Positions 35,149 to 46,340 of a DNA stretch of 64,000 nt are shown here, one piece after another. The translations under genes were made by a program, and so were the position numbers. Below the pieces are notes generated by a model. That model saw only the letters and a program-made list of their open reading frames with translations, was not told the DNA's origin and did no database searches. Within the stretch, counting starts at the first letter, position 1, and each line of letters starts with the position of its first letter. Origin of the DNA: Gibbula magus (Eukaryota > Mollusca > Gastropoda > Trochida > Trochidae); NCBI GenBank assembly GCA_936450465.1, contig OW388296.1, forward strand, positions 55,852,431 to 55,916,430. The letters are read 5' to 3'.

Positions 35149-38100
35149 TTAAGAATGCATTGACTACAAAACCTTTAAGGTTTTTGATGGGCATTTAGAA
35201 GTGGCATACATAAGAACATGGGTATTTTCGGGATAACAACCTCTTTAATGAGAAAATACATACTCACTCCTTCATCCTGATTTTTTATTTCATATTTTAT
35301 AAATAAAGACACATTACCTACCTTTACAAGTGTGTTCAAGCAAGTCGTATTTTCATCGCAAGGGGTCTTCAATTCTGGAGCAGCAAATAGTCCTGGTCAT
35401 CAGTTTTGAATCGCTACGGCATATACAAATAATGAGACAAATGTATTGATTAAACATGCTTATATGTTCATGCTTACTAGTAGCCTAAATGTGCTATAAA
35501 ATACTTAATTAACGATTAGCTGTTCTTTATGTTTGTCAAATATAAACAAACTATTAAACTATTTCTTTGTGGTTAATTATAAAATAAGCTAGCACATACA
35601 TGGTCATCATTAATAAATATTCTAAAATGCGATAGTTATTGAAATTGCTGGACAATATACGTGATTTCTGTTTGTCCAATATAAACAGATTAGTGATTAT
35701 ACTCCGTCATATTGTGAGCACGTAAGTAATGTCGTCATGTATTATAACAAAGGGAAATAATTGTATCAATGGTTTAGTTTGGTATCAATCAATGCATTCT
35801 CTTAAACTAAGTAGGAACCTTACTTACATGTATTTAATCAGGAGAGGTTAGATAGAGGCTTAACTTTCAGTAAGTTCGTTATATTGGATATTTTGTTCAT
35901 TAAGCCTTTTTACTTGTTAAGATTAACATCTGGTGTTTTCTTCAAAGATAAAACTTTGCATTCAAATATAACTAATTCCCATAGGGCGTCAAATACACTT
36001 ATTCATTTATTCTATAGAGTGTGTATTTTGAAGGTTTAAATTCAGATCATGTCTCCAAGGACCTTCCAAAGCCCTAAAATTCCACGACATACAGACATCA
36101 GTTATTCCTTTCGTACATAGGACAACATGCATCACTCAAGAAACTAGAGATGAGATACTTTCTCCTGTAGCCTAACTATTTTAGTACTCCTACTGCGGAT
36201 AAGTATTACAATAAAGATAATATAATCCTTAGCATGATTTGATGATACTAAGGTTCAGACATCTACGACTTAGTAGATATTTACTAAATGTTTTACCTTC
36301 TGTTAATTCTTTTTTATTTTCTGTAATAATTAAGTGTTTCATAAACTCAGTTCATAGAAATTCAGTTCATGGTCTATCCATATGTGTTAAACAACCATGT
36401 GTATCATCCATATTTCATTTCATTGCCTCGTTATCAACATCCTACAAGCATTAAATCTATTCATTCCTGCAATCGAGAAGAACCATGGAGGTCTCAAAGG
36501 ATAACATTCAATAATTCGACAAATTCTATTATATCTATGCAGGAACAAGGTTTTGGATATCTTATTCCATAAACATCGATTTGCTTGTCATTAGGAATGC
36601 ATTACAGTCAAAAGGATTGTTTAACGCAGCAGCACTGAAATGCAATCTCTGCTACACGGAACTGAACTCAACAAAGAATGACAAACCGCCTACATCACCT
36701 CATTGTTTCATTATACATGATTTTGTTATATGAACCAATTGTTCAGATTTTAATGAAAACAAACTAGAACTTAAACAGATTGAAACAGCAAGAATAGTAT
36801 CTTGATTAATTAAATTCGCCTTTATAGACTTAATAGTTTATATTTGAGACAGGGTGGGCTCCATTAAGCAAAGACAAGAACAAAAATATCATATTCCACA
36901 AAAAAATGACAAACACATGTTATCTGATTTACTTTGTCTACTGTTTTTAGTTACAATTTTTAAGTGCAATTTAGTACAACCGTCCGCTTGAACGTCTCCA
37001 CTACAATTCATTAATGTATTCAATATATACTTTGGTGAAAATATCCAGACATAAAAATCCACTTCAGAAATTTAAATATGTATAACAACCACTTATATGA
37101 AAGCTCCCTCATTCAACGACCTTTTCAGAGTTAATTTAACAGATGAAATTTCTTGTTTTTGTGAATATCTTATGTGAATGCTCATCATTCTTTTATCGAG
37201 TAAGATAAATCAGCATGAAAGAATCTATGTTTCTTAAAAATTCTAGTTTTAGAAATCAAATATTAGAAACAATTTTGTAAGGAAGTTTAATTTTTACTGC
37301 AGAAGTAAACATTATACTTGTTTTAACATATACAAGAGTTTATTAATAGAAACTTATAGATTTTGATTATATTTTCAGTCATTACTTATATGCAGCTATC
37401 TAGAATTTTTGAATTATTGTATTATTATATTTAATGTCTTTAGCATAAACCACAGTATTCCTAAGAAATGTATCGCTATATACATAACTTTTGCTTTAAA
37501 TAATTGTCAATATTGTTTTTCTATTACATTATTGTTATGTAAATAGTACAAGAATTTGTTATACATTCTATCTTACTGCAACGAATATTCTTGCACATAT
37601 CATAATGTAAAATATGTTTTGATTCACATTTGTTATATATTTATCATATTGAAGATATAATCAATTGTATATAGGATAAGGTATAGTAAGTGTCTCACGT
37701 GTGGCTAATCAGTTTGACCTTTATGTAAATAAAATAGGTTTCACCAGACCAGATAATTCCATGTATTTGTTGATGTTAAGAACTGTCAGTAAATGTAGGT
37801 TACATGTATATGTACATCAAGTGATCAATGGCCGAGGACGCGTTTGTGGTTTCAATAAAAACAGCGAGACATAACTCTTTTGAAAATTAAATGATGTTTA
37901 AATGATGTTAAAACATAAAAGTGATGCTCGCCTTCAATTGCGGTTTCCGGAGGATGTGGGGACTCTCATTTACATATGACTGAAAAAGTTATGTCAGGTC
38001 AATGAAAGTTCAGAAATATAGAATACATAATTATGTGCAAAGATCAAAGTTTAATTTGTTTTCAAAATACAACTAGACATCTAGGCCTTGTACAGTTCAG

Positions 38101-39164
38101 CTTGATTTGTCATATAAGATTGAATGAATCTACACATGTGTATGTTTGCTTTGGTCATTCATGTTTGAAGTTAGTGATGTCAGAAGCTGGTTCGGAATTT
38201 AAAAATACAACAGTCATTACATGAAAGAGTGTGTCAAAAGACTTTTACTTTTGGTTTAATGATACACTCCAATGTGTGATAACTTCGTTATTACTGAGTT
38301 ATTCCATATAGATCACACGAAGAGTAGGAAAACGGCCATATTTAAGATAAGGGTTGCAAAGACAAGGTGTCATGATTAATATGACACTTGTCATGCTTCG
38401 AATGCATTATGATGGTTATAGATATCAATATATGATTTTTATGAGCTGTCTGGTTTTCAAATAAATATTTTATCTGATGCATTATATTTTAGCTAGTTAT
38501 TTAATTGAACAATTGGTTGGATCATTTTCTGTAACGACAACATCTGTACGAATTTCTGTATAAATTAAATTTGTAGGATTTGATGACAAAAATTACACAT
38601 TCATTTAAGCATTCTTCCAAGGACAAAATGCATTGGATCAAAAGCTGATGCGACTTTCATGTGTTCATCAACTTGCTTCAAAACGTTTTGATTTATTAAG
38701 AGAGCTTATAAAATATTCACTTTGCAAAGACATGTCCTAAGCTTCACATCCCATCTGTTCGGGGAATTGATGATTGTGTTGAGTCTTAAGGGATTTCATT
38801 GAAGTGAGATCGAGTACTATTGAATGATAGATCAATTGTTTGAAATAACTTGTCTTTTCAACTCACCATCCAAAACTTAATCATCTAAACAATTTAATAT
38901 TTGATTGAAGGATTATAAAATATTAAAATCTTTGCACTATTGCTCCCGTAATACTGTATACACTTTCTTCTGTTATGTGTTATGGAACTACATCTTTTAT
39001 GGAATATTTCAATGATGAATTTTTGCCAAAGTAAGTCCAGACTTTCCCATGAGTCTATAATATATAGTAAATAATGGATCACACTTCAAACAGTCAGATT
39101 TAGGTGCTCTGTATATGTCTATTTCTTTGCTTTTAAAGTATTTGTGTCGGACTACGCTTAAAAC

Positions 39165-39253
39165 TGACGTCAATGTCGGAAGCATTGGCTGCTGTAGACA
39201 AAAAAAGTATTTTGAAAACATCCTGTTATCTTCGCTTTAAACTATTGACGTCA
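39165..39253. promoter_or_regulatory. Paired CRE-like TGACGTCA sites, block B
   Basis: TGACGTCA at 39165-39172 and 39246-39253, the same arrangement as in block A, both intact. No promoter context is visible. Confidence 0.3.
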
Positions 39254-39478
39254 CAGATATGAGAGCAGTTTTAATTATTTTCCTTCAAACATTGAGCCTT
39301 GTTTAACCCTTGTTTCTCATTCTGTTCGACTTCGCTTATTGCCTTCTTGCCTTGTGAGGCTTCAATATAGTTGTGGTGTTCATGTGAGATAACACATTAA
39401 TGTCACAGTACTTACAGTACCAGTAATAACAAAACTTGTTACAAATTACAAATGAATTTCTAATACTTGCATCAATGT

Positions 39479-39546
39479 ATATGTCCTGTCAAGTTGTGAC
39501 TTTGTACAAATAATAACGTACATAATCACAACTTGTACACGACATA
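39479..39546. repeat. Hairpin, block B
   Basis: Arms of about 28 bp (atgtcctgtcaagttgtgac / gtgat.tgtacgttat region reversed) with a short A+T-rich loop and a few mismatches. It falls in a part of block B where A and C differ, so it may be a small insertion. Confidence 0.6.
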
Positions 39547-40819
39547 TATAAACCATAGGTTACTACACATAGATAAGTCCATGTTTTGAATGTGACAAAA
39601 GAAAGGTTGTGTTTTAAAATCGAATTTCCAAACTTCTTGTTTTGAATTTATGCGTGCATTTCATGTAATGGGTCCTAAGTTAAATATGTGCAGAAGACAT
39701 GGTAACAACATTAGGACAGAGCATGTTTCATGTGACTACTGTATTGGTTGACCACTGGGTGAACATATCGCTGAAATAATATTGCAAGTCTAACTTTGTT
39801 AAAAGACAAAGTTTCAACTAAGATTTAAAGTTCAACATGTCCATACTGTAATTGACATTGTATTCAATATGAATTTCTGCAGTGAATCCATTTGATTATG
39901 AATAATTGGAGTGTGCTTAATTTTATTACCATGTTCTATTCGATTTGTTCCTTTTATGATACTCTCACTTGCAATTTGGAATGGTCCCCATTTGTGTGCA
40001 AATGTGCTCGATGTTAAGATACAGCTTCATAAAATCGTAATTGATAATAACAATATTCCATGTTCTTGATATTGATTGAATATGTGTTATCATGTTATCA
40101 TGTAATGAATACGGTTCTTCAATGGCAAAACAGTTTTCACATTCTTCTTTACTTGTCAAATCATATGTTGCTGTTTGGTGGAAACAGCATTTTGCTTTTA
40201 GTTGCATGTAGATGACACAATTGATTATTAATCTCCATATCTTGAATTACTATGCCATAGATTTTCAAATGATTGATGTAATTTGACCGACTGTTTGCTA
40301 TCACTGAACTTTACTCAAATGTGTTTCAGATAATTATCAGTCTCTTACCTTCTTCGTCGATTTCTCCAGTATAAATGTGAATGTGTGTCAGAGCAATTAC
40401 AGTGTTCAAGTTCTATTCTTGCTTTCCACTTGTTTATCAAACAGTGGCAGAAGACAACAAACTAATATATGTCACATGGGACCCATGCTTCATACAATCC
40501 AAAAGTAACCTCCAGTTTGTATCCGACAATTGCTCCAATAACCCTTTTTAAAGTCTATATCTATCTAATTGTAGATGGGTTTAAAAAAAAATGTATTTCT
40601 CTTTATTGATTATCATCTCATCCATCATTGAAGCATCCGCACACATGTTGTATTCTAAAACAAAAGTAATTTCACTTTGTCTAAAGAACAGAAATTCTGT
40701 GAGGGGATTTCAATCAAAATGTCAAATATAACCGTTTTATTGAAATTAAAGTACTTTCCAAGTTCATGTTTCAGATCTGATAACAACAATGAGTTTTATG
40801 AAATAGAAGAAAAATTGCA

Positions 40820-41175
40820 TTGATCGATCAACAGTTACTAACGGGAATCTGACTCATTTGCGTGGGCACTCAACTGGTCAGTATAATGCATGTTAAGTGT
40901 CCACTTTATCCTGGTTATGGACATCACTTGGCCTATTGTGGTCCTCGTGGCATTCTGTAATCTTCAGAGCTACTTACAAGTGTGCCAATGATTTCATTTC
41001 AACGTTGGTGTGATCCAATAAGACGGTCAAGGGTTTCATTAAATGGCTATGGTAATGGGCACTTGGGCAGTTGTGTACAGTTTATGTGACTTTGATTGAT
41101 TTGGTGTCTTAATGCACTAGTTAAATAAACAGGTTTTGGGTTGGTCTTTGCTTGCTTGAAATTCCATATAATGCA
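40820..41175 (+). repeat. Recurrent module M1, block B
   Basis: Single copy in block B of the module described at 29965. It starts caacagttactaacggg as in A's first copy, which identifies it as that copy's counterpart. Confidence 0.75.
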
Positions 41176-41239
41176 TGTAACATAGCTTAAGCTTTATAGG
41201 CATTATTAATCCTACAAAATATCCTTATTGTCGGTGAAC

Positions 41240-41385
41240 TTTGGCCTCACAAATATTTCATGTCCAGTACCTATCATTCTTTTAATATAGTTATTGTAAA
41301 TAACAAGGAGAGGGTATCCTAAGTTTGATAACTTGTTCCCAATCTTTTTCATCATAAATAAAATATGTTTAAACTAAACTAAACT
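41240..41385 (+). mobile_element. LINE 3'-end fragment with TAAAC tail
   Basis: Contains gagagggtatcctaagtttg, ataacttgttcccaatc, aataaaatatgttt and ends taaactaaactaaacta. The same body occurs at 4100-4260. The simple-repeat tail and the absence from blocks A and C indicate a 5'-truncated non-LTR insertion. The start is approximate. Confidence 0.65.
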
Positions 41386-41998
41386 ATTTCAATATTATGA
41401 AACCAATAATAATTTCCTTGATCTTATTTTCACAATGTTAAATATGTATTATTATATATCTTATTAAGCATTAGTATTAAACTCGGGAATGAACTGGTTT
41501 AGTACGCTAGATACCACCCAGTCACTCAACTCAAAAGTATGGTAATATACTTTCGAATACGTAAGAGAAAAATACCTTCTTCATAGATTTCTCTATTCTA
41601 TTTATGTTTCAGAGCAGTTACAGAGTTCAAGTTCATGACATGATGACAAGGGGAGGGAATGGCATGGCGTCTATTCTTGCTTTGGAGTTGTTAATCAATT
41701 AGTGGTGGAAGACAGTAAACTAATATATGTCACTTTTGAACTATGCTTCATAAATCCACGGAACCTTTGTACCATACACATGATTCAATAAACTCATTTT
41801 AATTATAAAATCGAGTTCTTTCTATTTGTAGATGTATTTATGTTTTTCTCTTTACTTATTTTGTTCCCTCCATCATTGAAGCTTCCACAGGTCATATACT
41901 GCCAATAATACCTTGAAAGATGGGATAATGTGGCAAATAGATCACTGGAAGCTAGTAATCCTATGATTACTTCCTTAACAACGTACATAGAGTAATTA

Positions 41999-42104
41999 CA
42001 GTCAAACCACGATAGTCCGGCCACCGATAATCCGAATCTGGCAGTGTCCGAACGAACGGTAGCAAATTGTAACCAAACTAATCTCTATATAAACTCATTA
42101 AATG
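41999..42104. mobile_element. Tigger/pogo-like MITE remnant, block-B-specific
   Basis: A 106-bp insertion between TA dinucleotides (41997-41998, 42105-42106). Block A reads gtaattattcaaag at the same place (about 30900). The left end CAGTCAAACCACGATAGTCC, followed by ccgataatccgaa, resembles pogo/Tigger termini. No matching right terminus is seen, so one end has decayed or been replaced. Confidence 0.7.
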
Positions 42105-42508
42105 TATTCAAAGAAAGAATCATAGAGATGAAGCTATCTATATGTAGCAGTAGTTGTATGTAGAAATGAATCAGCACGTTTAATGTCTTTCATTTGGAAT
42201 AATTTACTCATTAGTGTCTTGTTATCAGATTCAAGCTTCTCTCTATAGAAATCATGTAGGCATAGCAATTTGTCATCTGTACTGTTTATCTTGTTTGACA
42301 AATTAGACTGATATAATATTCATCATTGCAGCGTAAGCATATACATGTCGTTGTTCAAGTTATCAGTGAGACCCATCAATTAGGCCAACAAAAGAGAAAC
42401 ATATCAATAAAAATAAAAGTTAAAGAACCTTAAATAATAATATAAAACAATGAGCGGTGTATTGTTTTCCCATTTTACATTGAGACGTCCGGTAAAATAG
42501 TATTACGT

Positions 42509-42510
<2 letters not shown>

Positions 42511-42548
<38 letters not shown>
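42511..42548. repeat. (AT)19 microsatellite
   Basis: Uninterrupted AT dinucleotide run in block B. The corresponding part of block A (near 31320) has no such run. Confidence 0.97.
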
Positions 42549-42553
<5 letters not shown>

Positions 42554-43399
42554 TACACCTCTATTTTGGAAATATTTATTTTTGAAAAGGGTATCTTAAG
42601 TTTTTCTATAGCAATTCATTATTCATATTTTCATTTTGGGAAATGAGATAAGTTTAGACTCTTGTTCACATTATAGGTCAGGATAGACTGAATGGATCAA
42701 ATGGTGAGAAGGAGATTACAGCTAAGGTTATTTGCAAGATCAAGACATGTTGAACCTAATGATCTTGCGTCTTGATTGGACAATCTTGTCAAGTAATCAG
42801 TCTGCCTTGACAAACAAAGAGCTTTAGCGAATCGTCTCTGTCCTGCTGTTATATCTATGTCAAGTTCATTAGTTTGGTATCAAGACAACTAGTTTCAAAC
42901 AGTGCACTGAACTTAATCTGGAGAATTAAGAATGAAACTTATTGTGAATAATTCGATTATAATCAGTATTAGCCTTCCCAGAATATCAATTACATATTTT
43001 GTTGAATGAGGTCTTCATCTCATGGTTCCCTTCATCATAGTATGGAGATGGGGATTATGTTTAATTTATTCTATATCAACACGTGATTATACTGAGCCTA
43101 TGGAACAGTTATTTTCTGTTATTATCAAAATATCAATTAAAGCTCTTTATCAAAAATGAATTATTTAAAAACATATTCGTTTAAAGGTATATTTAGTATA
43201 TATAGCATAGAAGCGAATAGCTATACATTGTCTTTATGTCATGTCCCATCTAATAGTGTTCGAAAACATGTTTTTAAAGTCTTTAATATCATAAACATAT
43301 AAGATAGACGTTATTTTATAACAAATCATTATTTAGTTCTATCTGTTTATAAAAGAACAATATTTAGGGTGATTTAATTTGTTCCCTAGAGATACCTAA

Positions 43400-43580
43400 T
43401 ACAATATCCACTATTGACATCAAAGACTGATGCTATTCTACAAAACTCCAATAAAGGCGAACAAGAACTGCAATTAACTTCAAAGAAGTCTTCATTGGGT
43501 CCGAGTCACTGAGTCTATCCACAAGCTGGGCGGTTTAATTCCATGTCAGTTAGATACATTCATTGTAGGTGAAATACGGC
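43400..43580 (+). other. Conserved non-coding module M2, block B
   Basis: Counterpart of 33607-33780. The identical 37-bp core begins at about 43451. It has a small insertion (tctacaaaact) before the core, also seen in diverged form in the inverted copy near 12600, so the insertion state is probably ancestral. Confidence 0.6.
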
Positions 43581-45044
43581 TCATCGATATCCCCTTCGAC
43601 ATTTAAGGGTGTTACTGCTGTTATATATAGTAGCAGTGTTCTAGGCTGTAATCTGTGAGGTATTCTTTGATGGAAAGTCATCTTCCATTGGTCAGAATAC
43701 AACAATGCATAATTTCCTGTTGTTTGAGCGTCACATATGTCTTAATTAGATCCTTGCACAGAGGGGCAATTCATTATAACAGAATTAAATAGGTATGAAT
43801 GAACTGTGTAGCTGGGTATTCAGACAAATACATTTCCTCCATATTCATTGCTTCATCCAATTCAGACAGGAGGTTTTCAAGCAGAGATACTACTACTATA
43901 TGAAAGAGGTTGTGAAATGTGAATTCTGTATTGGTTAGATCAAATTTAAGGCCATATGTAATCTTGTCAACTTTCCATAAAGAACAAAACATAATTCCTG
44001 TCCACATTTCAGGTTTCTTGGGGTTTGTGGTAAGATAACATAAGCTCATGGTACAGAATTTAAATTTATTTGACAGGAAGTTTTATAAATAATTTGTTTT
44101 GCTTATTTGTGATTTGTGAATTTGCTATTGAAAATTGAGTATATACAACATTTAATGAGTAAGGCTATGCAACATATATCTTTGGCGTGACCTTTTTATC
44201 TCTGTACCGCTTAAATTTACATATATAACTCAAATTAATTGATAATAAATTGAAATAGTGTTTCAAAAGATTAAATAACGTTCAAAGAGAAAGAAAATCA
44301 ATAACAGTCACATAAAACTACAACCCAGTGAGGAATTAGACATTACACAATACAAAGTTTCAAATGCCAACACAAATATTATTCTGCCTATGTTAGTGAC
44401 TATAGGTCATGACGGAAGGATAGAAGCAAAAGCTAAGCACCACTTTATATAATTACAAGCTAAATACTTTCACAAAAATATTTATATTAATGCGAAGATC
44501 TTATTTAATTTCATGTAGCTCGTAATTGTTACTTTCATGATTTATGGAATCAATTTATATGGTTAACATTGTTCATGGTGATAATATTGGGCTTCATTGG
44601 CAGTTTATCATGTTGACGTTTCTATCACGATGAAAAGATGTGTGTTAAGCATGCATTGACCATAAAATCTGTCTTTGATTGGCATTTAGAAGTGGCATAC
44701 ATAAGAACAGGGGTATTTGCGGGATAACAACCTCTTTAATGTGAAAATACACGACCTTTTTGGAATATATTCTCACTCCTTCATCCTGATTTTTATTTCA
44801 CATTTTATAAATAACGACACATTACCTACATTTACAAGTATGATCAAGCAAGTCGTATTTTCATCGCAAGGGGTCTTCAATTCTGGAGCAGCAAATAGTC
44901 CTTGTCATCAGTTTTGAATCGCTGAGGCATATAAAAATAATGAGACGAATTTATTCATAATACAATGCTTACTAGTAGCCTACATGTGCTATAAAGTACT
45001 TAATCAACGGTTAGCTGTTCTTTATCTTTGTCAAATATAAACAA

Positions 45045-46340
45045 GTGGTTGTCACTAAGGTGACATAATCCCCCGCCGCAAATTAATACTTCAAAATTGA
45101 AAAATAATGTCAAAATCAGCAAAATCGACTGTCAAGCATGTCGGAAAAGTCAAAGCTCCACTGTGACCTTGATAATAATGTCAAGGTCACCAAAATCTAA
45201 TCAGCGCTTTGTCTTCCCAAGGAGGTGCTTTGTGTAAGATATGATGGAATTCCTGTGAATGGTTCTGGAGATATCCCGCTGACAAGATTTACATGTACAT
45301 TATCATGTTGAAAAAAATCAGTTCCACTGTGACCTTGAGAATGATGTCAAGGTCACCAAAATCTAATCAGCCCGTCGTCTTCCCTAGGAGGTGCTTTGTG
45401 TTAGATATGATGGAATTCCTGTGAATGGTTCTTGAGATATCCCGCGGACAAGAATTACATGTACATTAGCATGTAAAAAAATTCAAAGTTCCACTGTGAC
45501 CTTGAGAATAATGTCAATGTCACCAAAATCTAATCAGCCCATCGTCTTCCCTAGGAGGTGCTTTGTGTAAGATATGATGGAATTCCTGTGAATGGTTCTT
45601 GAGATATCCCGCGGACAAGAATTACATGTACATTAGCATGTAAAAAAATTCAAAGTTCCACTGTGACCTTGAGAATAATGTCAATGTCACCAAAATCTAA
45701 TCAGCCCATCGTCTTCCCTAGGAGGTGCTTTGTGTAAGATATGATGGAATTCCTGTGAATGGTTCTGGAGATATCCCGCTGACAAGAATTACATGTACAT
45801 TAGCATGTCGAAAAATTCAAAGTTCCACTGTGACCTTGAGAATAATGTTAAAGTCACCAAAATCTAATCAGCCCGTCATCTTCCCTTGGAGGTGCTTTGT
45901 GTAAGATATGATGGAATTCCTGTGAATGGTTCTGGAGATATCCCGCTGACATGCTTTACATGTACATTAACATGTCGAAAAATTCAAAGTTCCGTAGTGA
46001 CCTTGAAAATAATGTCAAGGTCACCAAAATCTAATCAGCCCTTTGTCTTTCCTTGGAGAAGCTATGTGTAAAATATGAAGAGAATCCAGTGAATGGTTCT
46101 TGTGATATCCCGCTGACAAGGGTAAAATGACAAAGTCTCGTCGTGACCTTGAAATGAAGGTCAAGGTCACAAACTTCTGTAGGAACATTATTCTTCCCAT
46201 GATGAACCCATATGCAAAATATGAAAAGAATCCAGTGAATAGTATTTGAGTTATTCCATTTCGTACGGACGTACGTACGGACGGACGGACGCAGCCGAAT
46301 ACTATATCCCCCGCTTCGCGCTAAACGCGCGGCGGGGGAT
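45045..46340. mobile_element. Pearl/Helentron-like non-autonomous element with tandem core
   Basis: A 1296-bp insertion in block B. Blocks A (about 35555) and C lack it. The repeated AACAA (45040-45044, 46341-46345) may be a target duplication. The left end has gtcac/gtgac, a mini-hairpin, then AATCCCCCGCCGC. The right end has atcccccgc, then a gcgcggcgggggat stem. Between them are six to seven tandem units of 167 bp (45150-46180), then a GGAC-rich simple stretch (46264-46291). This layout (short ends, hairpin, internal minisatellite) is known for bivalve pearl elements, now linked to Helentrons. Family assignment is inference. The 5-bp repeat is not typical of Helentrons, which usually leave none. 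Confidence 0.75.
45150..46180 (+). repeat. Tandem array, 167-bp units
   Basis: The landmark ccactgtgacctt recurs at about 45158, 45324, 45491, 45658, 45825 and 45992 (spacing 166-167), with a shorter last unit near 46137. Units three and four are almost identical, which suggests a recent unit duplication. Each unit contains TGACCTTGA, eight bases, then TCAAGGTCA or a mutated form. The second site is intact in units 1, 2, 6 and 7. Confidence 0.95.

Larger units (their letters stand above)
25515..37675 (+). repeat. Triplicated block, copy A (about 12 kb)
   Basis: Co-linear with block B (37755-48150) and, from about 26240 on, with block C (48165-60335), interrupted by indels. Anchors A/B/C include the 26240 region (28-bp-scale matches around gataaattaa.ttgaaggattt), 28210-28310, 31436-31620, 33607-33780 and 35960-36700. 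A-specific insertions are 27331-27448, 27503-27919 and 34662-35148. A also contains two internal paralogous modules about 1 kb apart (29450-29800, 30510-30830) and another pair about 2.4 kb apart (29965-30300, 32395-32745). No coding exons could be supported, and short frames are not preserved across copies. Confidence 0.9.

Noticed and set aside
45886..46071. 61-codon frame across the tandem array
   Set aside because: The 167-bp unit is not a multiple of three and the frame is not repeated in neighbouring units.
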